DNA of 64,000 bases from Sipunculus nudus (lineage: Eukaryota > Annelida > Sipuncula > Golfingiida > Sipunculidae), in the NCBI GenBank assembly GCA_026874595.1, contig CM049307.1, positions 1,885,579 through 1,949,578 of the forward strand. Reading direction: 5' to 3'. Positions 1 to 11,964 of this stretch are shown piece by piece. The notes below the pieces were generated by a model. The model was not told the DNA's origin and ran no database searches. It saw nothing but the letters and a program-made list of their open reading frames with translations. A program made the position numbers and the translations under genes. Within the stretch, counting starts at the first letter, position 1. Each line of letters begins with the position of its first letter.

Positions 1-283
1 TTAGGCAGTCCTGAAGTGTGAAAATAGATTTCTAATAAAAAAATTAGAGTCCTATTGACCCAATTTTTGGCATGGTAGGAGATTATGGGGACATCTAACT
101 GTATGCTGAATTTCAGATTCGTAGGTCCAACGGTGTCGAAACATGCCAGTCTTAAGGACGGACATCCAGACAGACAGACGGATGGACGGACAGACGGACG
201 GACGGACAGACAGACGGATGGACGATGGACAATGGACCATGACTATAGCTCAGATGACTTATAGTCAGCTGAGCTAAAAAACA
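1..283 (+). mobile_element. HEL-1 element, 3' end only (Helentron/HINE-like)
   Basis: This is the distal part of a HEL-1 copy. A conserved body (ggcagtcctgaagtgtg) is followed by a GACGG/GACA microsatellite at about 157-233 and the terminal hairpin at 246-276. Arms TAGCTCAG and CTGAGCTA enclose an inner TGAC/GTCA pair and the loop TTATA, followed by AAAA. The copy at 47060-47347 has the same order. The 5' part lies outside the window. Confidence 0.7.
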
Positions 284-588
284 ATTGGAATTAGAAAATA
301 ATGAATTTTATCAGATAATTAATGGTCCTCCCTCCTACCAAAATGGAATATAGGACTATCTGTCCCTATGATAGGAAGATTTAATGGAGTAGAAAAATCA
401 AAATATATATCTTCTAAGCTTCTTTTCAGGCAAAGTATTGAAGTCATGCTCAGGAAAAAGGAAAGTTAAGAACTGTTTTCCAGAGAAATAAAGACCCTGG
501 AAATGTGATTTCCAGGTTATGTATGCATCACAAAAAGAAGAATAAACTATAAAATCATATCAGGCTTTCTAAGATGTGAATCGTATAT
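284..588. other. AT-rich intronic sequence, nothing recognised
   Basis: No coding similarity, RNA gene or clear repeat terminus was seen. Confidence 0.5.
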
Positions 589-739
589 AAACTAGACATT
601 TCTTAGCACCGCAGGTGCCAGAGTATCCCCAGACATAGTAGGCCCCCCCTACAAGAACAGACCCCCATTTTTAGCAGCATATACTGACACTTGGCATATT
701 TATTGTTTCTTCCATCTAACAATCCCTAATCTTGTTGAA

Positions 740-3700
740 GATGTTGGTCCTGTGACCTTGATCTTTTTAAAGATGTGTCCTGTGACCTTGACCGTTGACC
801 TCATAACCCCAAAATCAATTTGGGTCTTGCTTTTCCAATGGGACATATGCAAGTCAAGTTTGAAATCTATACATCAATAAAGCAGGAATTATCATCCAGA
901 AACTTATTTTTGGACAGATGGCTCCTGTGACCTTCACCTTTGACCTTGTGACCTCAAAATTGATAGTGTTCTTCCTGTCTTGGCAGGAGAACTATATGTC
1001 CAAGATGAAAGATATGAGATGAAATGTTTGGCTGAAAATGCATCCACATCTTTTTAAAGATGTGTCCTGTGACCTTGACCTTTGACCTCATGACCCCAAA
1101 ATCAATTTTGGTCTTACTTTTCCAATGGGACATATACAAGTCAAGTTTGAAATCCATACATCAATAAAAGCAGGAATTATATTCCGGAAACTAATTTTTG
1201 GACATATGGCTCCTGTGACCTTCACCTGTGACCTTGTGTCCTCAAAATTGATAGGGGTCTTCCACTCTTGGCAGGTGAACTATATGTGCAAGATGAAAGA
1301 TCTGAGATGAATTGTTTGGCTGAAAATGCATCCACAATCTTTTTAAAGAGGTTTCCTGTGACCTTGACCTTTAACCTCATGACCCCAAATTCAATTCCGG
1401 TCTTGCTTTTCTAATGGGTCAATAACAAAGCCAAGTTTGAAATCCATACATCAATAAAAGAAGGAATTATCATCCAGAAACTAATTTTTGGACAGATGGC
1501 TCCTGTGACCTTCACCTGTGACCTTGTGTCCTCAAAATTGATAGGGTTCTTCCTCTCTTGGCAGGTGAACTATATGTGCAAGATGAAAGATCTGAGATGA
1601 ACTGTTTGGCTGAAAATGCATCCACAATCTTTTTAAAGATGTGTCCTGTGACCTTGACCTTTGACCTCATGACCCCAAAATCAATTCGGGGCTTGCTTTT
1701 CCAATGGGACATATATAAGTCAAGTTTGAAATCCATACATCAATAAAAGCAGGAATTATCATCCAGAAACTAATTTTTGGACATATGGCTCCTGTGACCT
1801 TCACCTTTGACCCTGGAACTCAAAATTGATAGGGGTCTTCCACTCTTGGCAGGTGAACTATATGTACAAGATGAAAGATCTGAGATGAATTGTTTGGCTG
1901 AAAATGCATCCACAATCTTTTAAAAGATGTGCCCTGTGACCTTGACCTTTGACCTCATGACCCCAAAATCAATTAGGGTCTTGCTTTTCCAATGGGTCAA
2001 TAACAAAGCCAAGTTTGAAATCCATACATCAATAAAAGAAGGAATTATCATCCAGAAACTAATTTCTGGACAGATGGCTCCTGTGACCTTCACCTTTGAC
2101 CTTGTGACCTCAAAATTGATAGGGTTCTTCCTCTCTTGGCAGGTGAACTATATGTGCAAGATGAAAGATCTGAGATGAAATGTTTGGCTGAAAATGCATC
2201 CACATCTTTCTAAAGATGTGTCCTGTGACCTTGACCTTTGACCTCATGACCCCAAAATCAATTTGGGTCTTGCTTTTCCAATGGGACATATATAAGTCAA
2301 GTTTGAAATCCATACATCAATAAAAGAAGGAATTATCATCCAGAAACTAATTTTTGGACAGATGGTTCCTGTGACCTTCACCTTTGACCTTGTGACCTCA
2401 AAATTGATAGGGGTCTTCCACTCTTGGCAGGTGAACTATATGTGCAAGATGAAAGATCTGAGATGAACTGTTTGGCTGAAAATGCATCCACAATCTTTTT
2501 AAAGAGGTGTCCTGTGACCTTGACCTTTGCCCTCATGACCGGAAATTCAATTCCAGTCTTGCTTTTCCAATGGGTCAAATACAAGTATAGTTTGAAATCC
2601 ATACATCAATAAAAGAAGGAATTATCATCCAGAAACTAATTTCTGGACAGATGGCTCCTGTGACCTTCACCTTTGACCTTGTGACCTCAAAATTGATAGG
2701 GTTCTTCCTCTCTTGGCAGGTGAACTATATGTGCAAGATGAAAGATCTGAGATGAAATGTTTGGCTGAAAATGCATCCACATCTTTCTAAAGATGTGTCC
2801 TGTGACCTTGACCTTTGACCTCATGACCCCAAAATCAATTTGGGTCTTGCTTTTCCAATGGGACATATATAAGTCAAGTTTGAAATCCATACATCAATAA
2901 AAGAAGGAATTATCATCCAGAAACTAATTTTTGGACAGATGGTTCCTGTGACCTTCACCTTTGACCTTGTGACCTCAAAATTGATAGGGGTCTTCCACTC
3001 TTGGCAGGTGAACTATATGTGCAAGATGAAAGATCTGAGATGAACTGTTTGGCTGAAAATGCATCCACAATCTTTTTAAAGAGGTGTCCTGTGACCTTGA
3101 CCTTTGCCCTCATGACCGGATATTCAATTCCAGTCTTGCTTTTCCAATGGGTCAAATACAAGTATAGTTTGAAATCCATACATCAATAAAAGAAGGAATT
3201 ATCATCCAGAAACTAATTTTTGGACAGATGGCTCCTGTGACCTTCACCTTTGACCTTGTGACCTCAAAATTGATAGGGGTCTTCTTCTATTGGCAGATGA
3301 ACTCTATGCGCAAGATGAAAGGTCTGAGATGAAATGTTTGGCTGAAAATGCATCCACAATCTTTTTAAAGATGTGTCCTGTGACCTTGACCTTTGACCTC
3401 ATGACCCCAAAATCAATTGGAGTCTTGGTTTTTCAATGGGACATATATAAGTCAAGTTTGAAATCATTACTTCAATAAAAGCAGGAATTATCATCCAGAA
3501 ACTAATTTTTGGACAGATAGCTCCTGTGGCCTTGACCTTTGACCTTATGACCCCAAAATTTATATGGATCATCCACTATTGGCAAGTGAGCTATATATTC
3601 AAGATGGAAGACCTGGGATGAAAGTTTGGCTTAAAATGCATCCACAGTATCTTTTAAAATGCCAGTCCAGTGACCTTGACCTTTGACCTCATGACCCTAA

Positions 3701-3765
3701 AACCTATAGGGTTCTTACTTTAGTGGTGGGCCATACATAAGTCATGTTTGAAACCCATATGGCTA
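740..3765 (+). repeat. Tandem array of ~288-bp units (each two ~144-bp halves) rich in TGACCT half sites
   Basis: About ten units are spaced 287-290 bp apart, judged by cctgtgaccttgacc at 779, 1066, 1355, 1643 and onward. Each unit has two diverged halves, one with tgaccttgacctttgacct and one with tcacctttgacct. Because 288 is divisible by three, similar short open frames recur in every unit. They are not coding. Two units near 2110-2690 and 2690-3270 are almost identical, suggesting recent local duplication. Confidence 0.9.
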
Positions 3766-3769
3766 TCAA

Positions 3770-4290
3770 CACTGGAGATATCATAAGAGGTGTGTGATTT
3801 TCACCATACATGGCAATATTCAAGGTCAAGGCCACTATCATAGGAAAGGTCATGACCCCAATTTAAATAAGCATCATCCCATAACCCATACCTATGTATA
3901 TGCATAATATAAAAGAAATCTGTCCATTAGTTTTTGACTTATAATGCTCACAGTACTGTAAGGTGGCAATTTTGGGGGTATTAAACGGAACGAAAACAAG
4001 TAAAGAATAATAAGTGGCGCCACCAGTTTCTGGAACATGACAACCCTATCCATGATCTTCCATCAACTTGATTTTGGGATAAATCCATGCAAGATTTCTT
4101 GAGATATTACAGAATTTGTGTGATTTTCCCCAAAATTGGACCTATTCAAGGTCAAGGACACTCTCCTAGTAAAGGTCATGACCTCATTTTGTCTAGGGAT
4201 ACAATGATTAGAAAAAAGAGAACCAGGAACACCTGTGGGGGTGTGCCTTTAGACCCAATTCAGCTTCAAAAAAGTTTTCTCTCACCCTAC
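3770..4290 (+). repeat. HEL-2 body unit (~330 bp type)
   Basis: It shares caaggtcaaggccact, tataatgctcacagtactgt and tggcgccaccagtttc with units at 7265-8150 and 31000-32090. Confidence 0.65.
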
Positions 4291-5015
4291 TATATGGGTT
4301 AGCTGCCTGTCTTAATTACCATTAACAGCAGTTTAAGTTATAACAGAATGTCCTCGGAACCAAGAAATAAATACCCGACCTTAGGAGGTAAAGGAGAAAA
4401 AAGTATTCTTTCATCTAGGACTCTTTGAGATGGCTTCCATCTTTCAGATACCCCTTACTGTTACTTACAGGAGGCAATTACATACAATAAGAAAAGCTAT
4501 CAGCCTCCTGTATTCCATATTTTTTATTTGTGCCTGAAAATGTCATCTGTAAGGAGGACAGACATTGGTAATTGAGTGGAAGGCCTGGCATGCTGTAGGG
4601 ACAAATCTTATTTCACAATGTCAACCACTGCCACATTGACTAGTGCCAGCTTTTCCTCCTTAACTGTTGAAAAAATGATCTATTTCTTTTGATATTCTTG
4701 CACTGGCAGTTTCTACATTATATCAATGATGAAAAAGATGGTTTTCTTTATTTCTATAAGGTTGCTGTATCAGCCATAGTTTCAATATCATATACTTTAT
4801 TTTTTTCTGAACAAAGGAACATATACTTCCACTGATAGGAATGTCCACTGAGTCCCTTTTTAATATTCATGATTTTGCAATTCTTGGTAGCATATAAATC
4901 AGACAGGTAGTGAGAATATCAAGAGATCCAACATAACTCAAGTTCATGCATTTTCTACCAGTGTTGTTGAATGTATTATGTATTCATGACGTAACACACT
5001 TTAATCATTTTCAAA
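4291..5015. other. Intronic sequence, nothing recognised
   Basis: AT-rich, single-copy-looking sequence without a supported exon or repeat end. Confidence 0.5.
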
Positions 5016-5017
5016 CT

Positions 5018-5250
5018 AGATATTTCTTGGCACCGCAGGTGCCACAGTATCCCCAGACAATTAATCCCCCCCTTTAAGAATAGGCCCCCCAATCTTCAAC
5101 AGCATATACTGACACTTGGCAAGCAACTATGGTTTCTTCCATCCATCATCTTGAGAAAGAATATTTTTCACCAAATATGGGGGCCAATATGTTGAATCTT
5201 TGGCCAATAGGGCAAATCACTCATCAGAAAAGGGCATTAATTTATTCTAC
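5018..5250 (+). mobile_element. HEL-2 5' end fragment
   Basis: ACTAGATATTTCTTGG is followed by a GGCACC-GCA-GGTGCC hairpin (5029-5043) and GTATCCCCAGACA. It matches the ends at 591 and 7168. The element is cut off at about 5250 by the start of a HEL-4 copy. Confidence 0.6.
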
Positions 5251-7165
5251 AACAAGGCCTACAGGCCTAATGAGAACCTGTGCAATGAGATTACACCGGG
5301 TATAATGCTTCAGTGCTGGACCATTACTTTTCAAGAACATGTGTAACATGTATATGAACAATACAAGTACTAAACACTTAGAACAAGAAACAAACAAACC
5401 TCACTGCTGAAATTCTGGCATGGGTGCACACAACACAAAAACTAGAATACAGGTAGTCAAGTCAACAAGCCACTACTTGTATTTGCACAAATCAGACTGG
5501 GACTGGTGCCAAGCGACTACGTGTATTTGCACAAATCAGACTGGGACTGGTTAAGTGACGCATGGATTGAGTGGCAAGGGGAAATAGAGTGAGGTGTGTT
5601 GCATGATATCCAGGATGTCTGCAGCAGAAATGTGTATGTAGGTTGCGCCATCTACCACAAAATCCAGAAAGCTGTCCAAATTGTATACATATGCAAAATT
5701 TTAGGCAGATAAGTCAAACCACTACTGAGATATGAGTGTTATATCCCACAGCAGACAAACAGAAGGACGCTGTGCAAAAATGGTGGCAGCAGGCGCCACC
5801 AATTTTGTGTATGATTAAGAGCTATGTGAGATCTATAGACATACAAAATTTTAGGGGGATATGTCAAACCAGTCCTTAAATATATGCCAGAATGTCTGCA
5901 GCATATACATAAATGTAGTTGGCACCACCTGCCACAAAATCCAGAAAGCTATCCAAGATGTATAAATCTGCAAAATTTTAGGCAGATATGTCAAACCACT
6001 GCTGAGATAGGAGTGATTTTATCCAACTGCAAACAAACAGACGGACACTGTGTAAAAATGGTTGCAGGTGGGGCCACCTGTTTTGCTTATGATAAAGAAC
6101 TACGTGAGATCTATAAACAGCAAAAATTTTGCCCAATCGATCAAATGGTTCCTGAGATATGAGCTTGGATGTCTGCAGCATAAATGTGAATGTAGATGGT
6201 GCCAACTGTCGTAAAAACAAGAAAGCTGTCAAGGATGTATAAACCTGCAAAATATCAGGTGGATAAGTCAAAACCACTGCCGAGATATAAGTGATTTTAT
6301 CCCAAGGCAGATGAACAGATGGACGTAGTGCATAAATGGTTGCAGGTGGCACCACCAGTTTTGTGTAAGATAAAGAGCTATGGGAGATCTATACACATGC
6401 TAAATTTTGGCCAAACTGGTCAAACAGTTCGCAAGATATGAGCTTTGATGTCTGCAGCTTAAAAGTGAATGTAGGTGGCGCCACCTGTCATTAAATCAAG
6501 AAAGCTGTCCAGGATGTATACACATGCAAAATTTCAGGTGGATAAGTCCAACCAACGCAGGGATATGAGTGATTTTATCCCAAGGCAGATGAACAGATGG
6601 ATGCTGTGCAAAAATGGTTGCAGGTGGCGCCACCATTTTTAGTGTATGTTATAAAGCTATCCAAGGGTCACATTTGTGCAAAATTTTTAGCCTGATCTGT
6701 CAAACGGTTCATAAGATACGTGGGTTTATGTGTGGAAACAGACGCACAAATGGATGGTGGGCAGAGAAGAAAGGTCAGAGGTCAACCAAAAATGAGGGCT
6801 CAGCAGTGATTATGTGACCTGATCATAATTCCGAATTTTAAAAAATTTATGCCCAGTGGTTACGGAGGAGTTTTCTGGAAACCTATGCAGCGGTGGCGGT
6901 TGTGGCATTGGCAGCGGCCAACTGAAAACTTAGTATCCGCAAAACTCTGTCTTGGCAGATACAATGATTGTAGCTGGCACCACCAGTCTTGTATACAACA
7001 AAGAGATATATACATATGCCCAATGTCAGACTGATATGTCAAACCCCTCCTGTGAAATATGCAGGGACATACACTGTGCAAAATTATTGTATGTGGCGCC
7101 ACCAGTCTTCGGCATATGTATAAATATGCCCTATTTTAGGCTGATGTATCAAATTCCTCTTTAGA
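5251..7165 (+). mobile_element. HEL-4 copy, interrupted by HEL-3
   Basis: It begins AACAAGGCCTACAGGCCT, an inverted repeat of two AGGCCT hexamers two bases apart. The left part (5251-5441) and right part (6964-7165) match one continuous stretch at 29896-30365. The HEL-3 copy at 5442-6963 sits between them. The right part has short units with a ggcaccaccagtcttgtat core. The 3' end is not defined. Confidence 0.65.
5442..6963 (+). mobile_element. HEL-3 element (GGTGGCGCCACC-unit type), boundaries set by an empty site
   Basis: The left end is ACTAGAATACAGGTAG and the right end is the hairpin at 6933-6962, with GTATCCGC in the left arm, followed by ACAA. The body has alternating ~147-bp units, each centred on GGTGGCGCCACC or a close variant (exact at 6474 and 6623). 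The HEL-4 copy at 30076 lacks the insertion, which fixes both ends to within a base or two. No target duplication is visible and no protein is encoded. Confidence 0.75.
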
Positions 7166-7167
7166 AA

Positions 7168-8245
7168 CTAGATATTTCTTGGCACCGCAGGTGCCATAGT
7201 ATCCCCAGACAATTAATTCCCCCCCCCCCTCTTTAACAATAGGCCCCCCATCTTCAGCAACAGTTAATTTCAGACCACTCTCATAGAAAAGGTCACTCTC
7301 ATAGTAAAAGTCATGACCCCAATTTCAATATACATCATCCCCTAACCCATGTCTATGTATAAGCATAATATGAAAGAAATCTGTCCATTAGTTTTTGACT
7401 TATAATGCTCACAGTACTGTTAAGTGGCAATGATGGGGGTAAAAAAAAGAAAAGAATAATAGGTGGTGCCACCAGTTTCCGGTACAAGACAATAATATTC
7501 AAGATCTTCGATCAAGTTGATTTTATAGACAAATCCATGCATCCCTTGTTGCAATATAAATGATTCTGTGTATGCATAATATGAAAGAAATCTGTCCATT
7601 AGTTTTTGACTTATATTGCTCACAGTACTGTTAAGTGCCAATGATGGGGGTATTAAACAGCACAAAAACAAGAAAAAGAATAAAAGGTGGCGCCACCAGT
7701 TTCTGGTACATGACAATACTATCCAAGATCTTCGGTCAAGTTGATTTTTGGACCAATCCACGCATGCCCTATTGAGATATTGATTTTGTGTGATTTTCAC
7801 CATATATAGCAATATTCAAGGTCAAGGCCACTCTCATTGGAAAGGTCATGACCCCAATTTAAATATACATCATCCCATAACCAATATCTAAGTATATGCA
7901 TAATATAAAAGAAATCTGTCCATTAGTTTTTGACTTATAATGCTCACAGTACTGTCAAGTGGGAATTTTGGGGGTATTAAAAGGCGTAAAAACAAGAAAA
8001 GTATAATAGGTGGTCCCACCAGTGTCTGGCATATCACAAGGCTATCCAAGATCTTCGGTCACCTTGACTTTTTGACCAGTCCATGCAAGCTTTTTTTGAG
8101 ATATTAAAGAATTTGTGTTATTTTCAGCAAAAAGGGACCTATATCTATACATATGTACAGTCTGAAAAAGATCAGTGAAATATTTTATGAGTTATCCCGC
8201 TCACAAGATTTTTCTGTGGCTGCGGCGGTGGCAGTGGGACCTTTT
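7168..8245 (+). mobile_element. HEL-2 copy, 3' truncated
   Basis: A 5' hairpin GGCACC-GCA-GGTGCC (7181-7195) is followed by about three body units, each with ctgtccattagtttttgact and ggtgg(c/t)(g/c)ccaccagt. Near 8215 a GCGGCGGTGGC stretch matches the one that precedes the HEL-2 terminal hairpin at 32112, but the hairpin itself is absent. Confidence 0.6.
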
Positions 8246-8911
8246 TAGTTTTTAAACTTTTTACTTTTTTACCTATAATATCTAAGAACTAGTTCCTCTT
8301 TTAGCCTTGGTTTTGAGTCACACCTAATCATGCATCCTGGCAATTGAGGCTCATCTTTCCCCCAGGTCAAGGGTACCTAATGTGCCACATGTAACTGCAC
8401 AACTGGCTTTTACAGACTGAAACTTACCAGAAGCTCTTACAGACTGAAACTTGACCTGTTGGCAAATCTGAAATGGTTGGCAGTTGCTAAAGTTATTTAT
8501 AGATACAGAGCAAATCTTGACCTATTGTAAAATTTGACACAGTTGGCAGGTTCTAGACATCAAGATGATGTGTCTAGACATATGGTCTAGACTACTAGAC
8601 TGTATCTGGACACCACGCAGAGCCAGGTCAGTTGCCATGGTGATGTCAGGACTGCACCTGGGTGCACTGATTGACCTCGTGACTTGACATGTTGAAACTT
8701 GCCATGCTGCCAAATCTGTTTTCAAACACTGAAAGTCTTTTTCAAATTGGCTACACTGCTTTTTTAAAGCTGCATTTACCCAACCTATTCTTATAAAACT
8801 GACAGAACAATACCATACAACAATTTTTGTAAAGTTTTAACCAATCAGCTTAACAGTTTCTTAAAAAACAGTGTATAAGCTAGAAAAGTCTAAACTTACA
8901 TTTCTGCTTGT
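8246..8911. other. Intronic sequence with weak short repeats
   Basis: A loose repetition around cagactgaaacttgacc occurs at about 8410-8700, resembling a block at 30480-30610. No gene was seen. Confidence 0.4.
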
Positions 8912-9095
8912 AACAAGTGACCCATGGGTCATGACGCTCAGCTGACTGGGAAGAGATTCACTAAAAGAAATTTTATCATCAGAATGGTAGTATATACCCA
9001 TTCAACTGAAGCATCAAACAGATTAACTAACAGGCCAAGATTTAGTCTGTATTTATATATCTCAAAAATAGAGAAAAAATGTGTAAACTTTAAAA

Positions 9096-10276
9096 ACTAG
9101 AATACAGGTAGCCGACAAGTGACTATGTGTATCCGCCAAAATCAGAGTGGAACGGTTGAAGTGAGGCATAGATTGAGTGGCAAGGGGAAATAGAGTGAAG
9201 TATGTTGCATATTAGCATGGATGTCTGCAGCCTAAATGTGTATGAAGGTTGTGCCACCTACCATAAATCCAGAAAGCTGTCCAAGTTGTATACATATGCA
9301 AGATTTTAGGCAGAAAAGTCAAACCACTACATGTATATGAGTGATTTTAGCCAGACGGCAGACAAACAGACAGACACTGTGCAAAAATGGTTGCAGGTGG
9401 CCCCTCCAGTTTTGTGTATGATAAAGACCTATGTGAGATCTATATACATGCAAAATTTTGGCCCAATCTTTCAAACGGTTCCCGAGATATGAGCTCGGAT
9501 GTCTGCAGCATAAACTAGAATGTAGGTGGCGCCACCTGTCATAAAATCAAGAAAGCTATCCAGGATGTATAAAACTGCAAAATTTACTGCAGATATGTCA
9601 AACCACTGCCAAGATATGAGTGACATTATCCCACGGCAGAAAACAGACAGACGCTGTGCAAAAATGGTTGCAGGTGGCACCACCAGTTTTGCGTATGATA
9701 AAGAGCTATGTGAGATCTATACACATGCAAAATTTTGGCCCATTCAGTCAAAAGGTTCCTTAGATATGAACTTGGATGTGATCAGCGTGAACGTAAATGT
9801 AGGTGGCGCCATCTGTCATAAAATCAAGAAAGCTATCCTGGATGTATATGCATGCCGAATTTCAGGTGAATTAGTCAATTCACTGCAGAGATATGAGTGA
9901 TTTTAACCCAAGGCAGATGAACAGATGGACACTGTGCAAACATGGTTACAGGTGGCACCACCTTTTTTGTGTATGTTATAAAGCAATCCAAGGGCTACAT
10001 TTGTATAAATTTTATTTCCTGATTGGTCAATCGGTTCCCGAGATATGAGGGTTTATGTGTGGAAACAGACGCACAAATGGCCGTGGATAGAGGGGAAAGG
10101 TCAGAGGTCAACACAAATTGGTTAGGCACTAGTTCACATGTGACTCGATAATTGGTGTAAGTTTTGGAAAAATTGGTCCATTTTTCTCAGAGGAGCTCTC
10201 TGGAAACAAACATGGCGGCGGCGGAGGAACCTGGTCAAAAATATAGTATCTGCAAAACTTTGTTTTGGAGGATACA
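9096..10276 (+). mobile_element. HEL-3 element inside HEL-1b copy 1
   Basis: It starts ACTAGAATACAGGTAG and ends with the hairpin at 10246-10275 (GTATCTGCAAAAC arm). GGCGGCGGCGG lies just upstream of the hairpin. An exact GGTGGCGCCACC is at 9525-9536. The flanks together reconstruct part of a 340-bp HEL-1b unit, so it was inserted into that unit. Confidence 0.7.
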
Positions 10277-10279
10277 AAA

Positions 10280-11870
10280 ATACAGGTGGCTCCACCAGTC
10301 TGCAGAAACTAATAAAAACACTTAATGGTCAATATCCATGCAAAGAATCATGATGATCTCCGCATTAGTTGTTCAGATACTTCAGCTTTTGTATCAAATT
10401 GTCCATTATTCTGAGGGATACTTCAGAGTCCTATAGCTTGAAGGAAATGGGTAACAGAGACCTAATTTCAAGTTTCCACAGGCACTCTTCATGGGCCTCC
10501 TTGCATGACAAGAATGTAGTTTCTAGGTCCAGTTGTTGTAATTTGTATCCTGTTGACAGATAACCACATCTTTAAAGGTCTCAAAAAAAGAGAAAAATAA
10601 TTCGTAAAAATTTGAAAAAAATAGAGGTGGCACACCCAGTCTGCAGAAACTGATGGAACAGCTCATGATCAATATGTATGCCGAAAATCATGACCATCAG
10701 TGTTGTAGTTATTGAGATACTGCACTTTTTGTATCAAATTTTCCATTATTCTGGGGGGTATTTTGGAGCTATACAGCCTAAAGAATATGGGTAACAGAGA
10801 CCTAATTCCAGGTTTCCATGGAGAATTTTCATGGGTCTCCCTGTGTGTCAAGAATGAAGATTCTAGGTCCAGTTTTTATGATTTGTGCCCTGTTAACAGA
10901 TGTTCATATCTTTAAAGGTCTCAAAAATAGAGAAAAAATTCGTAAAAAAAACCCGAACAAATACGGGTTGTGCCACCAGTCTGCAGGAACTGATGGAACA
11001 CCTCTTGATCAATATGTATGCCAAAAATCATGACCATCAGTCATGTAGTAATTGAGATATTGAAGTTTTTGAATGAAATTTTTGACTACTCTGGGGGGTA
11101 CTTTGGGGCCCCATAGCTCGAAGGATATGGGTAACAGAGACCTAATTTCTGGTTTCCATGGAGACTTTTCATAGGTCTCTCAGTGTATCGAGAATGAAGA
11201 TTCTAGGTCCAGTCGTTACGATTTGTGCCACGCTAACACATGACAGCATCCTTAAAGGTCTCAAAAATATAGGAAAAAATCGTAAAAAATCGAACAATAC
11301 AGGTGGCGCCACCAGTCTGCAGGAACTGATGGAACATCTCATGATCAATATGTATGCCAAAAATCATGACCATCAGTCAAGTATTTAATGAGATATTGAA
11401 GTTTTTGTATGAAATTTTTTACTTTTCTGGGGGGTACTTTGGGGCCCCATATCTCGATGGATATGGGTAACAGAGACCTAATTTCTGGTTTCCATGGAGA
11501 CTTTTCATAGGTCTCTCAGTCTGTCGAGAATGAAGATTCTAGGTCCAGCGGTTACGATTTGTGCCTTGTTAACAGATGTTCACATTTTTAAAGGTATCAA
11601 AAATAGAGAAAATATTCGTAAAAAAATCGAAAAATGATGGAACATCTCATGATCAATATGTATGCCAAAAATCATGACCATCAGTAAAGTAGTTAATGAG
11701 ATATTGAAGTTTTTGTATGAAATTTTTGACTTTTCTGGGGGGTACTTTGGGGCCCCATAGCTCGAAGGATAATGGTAACAGAGACCTAATTTCTGGTTTC
11801 CAAGGAGATTTTTCATGGACCTCTCAGAATCTTAAGTTACAAGGTTCTAGGTCCAGCGGTTACGATTTGT
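10280..11870 (+). repeat. HEL-1b ~340-bp tandem units (about 5)
   Basis: The marker ccaccagtctgcag recurs at about 336-341-bp spacing. Each unit continues with aatcatgaccatcagt, ctggggggtactttgg, gggtaacagagacctaattt and aaaggtctcaaaaatagag. The last unit is shortened and leads into the microsatellite. Confidence 0.85.
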
Positions 11871-11964
11871 GCCTGGTTAACGGACAGACAGACGGACAGA
11901 CAGACGGACGACGGACAAAGAGTGATTGCTATAGCTCAGATGACTTTCAGTCAGCTGAGCTAAA

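Larger units (their letters stand above)
591..4290 (+). mobile_element. HEL-2 element carrying a TGACCT array; 3' end not seen
   Basis: It starts with the HEL-2 5' end ACTAGACATTTCTTAGCACC, whose GCACC-GCA-GGTGC forms a short hairpin, followed by GTATCCCCAGAC. Matching 5' ends occur at 5018, 7168 and 30893. The TGACCT array (740-3765) and one HEL-2 body unit follow, the latter marked by caaggtcaaggccact and ctgtccattagtttttgact. No terminal hairpin was found, so the 3' boundary is approximate. Confidence 0.55.
8912..11964 (+). mobile_element. HEL-1b composite element, copy 1 (contains HEL-3)
   Basis: The 5' end has GACCCATGGGTC at 8919-8930 and CGCTCAGCTGA at 8935-8945. A HEL-3 element lies at 9096-10276, followed by about five 336-341-bp tandem units (10280-11870), a GACGG/GACA microsatellite (11880-11920) and the 3' hairpin at 11932-11962 ending in CTAA. 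No open frame of significance is present. The architecture matches Helentron-associated interspersed elements: palindromic ends, a central tandem array, a microsatellite and a 3' hairpin. Confidence 0.75.

Noticed and set aside
740-3765. Recurring 60-83-residue open frames on both strands in the TGACCT array
   Set aside because: They repeat with the 288-bp unit, whose length is divisible by three, and show no protein signature. They are by-products of the repeat.
5978-9900. 100-130-residue open frames in HEL-3 and HEL-2 bodies
   Set aside because: Different in each copy, interrupted in most, and explained by repeat units without stops.
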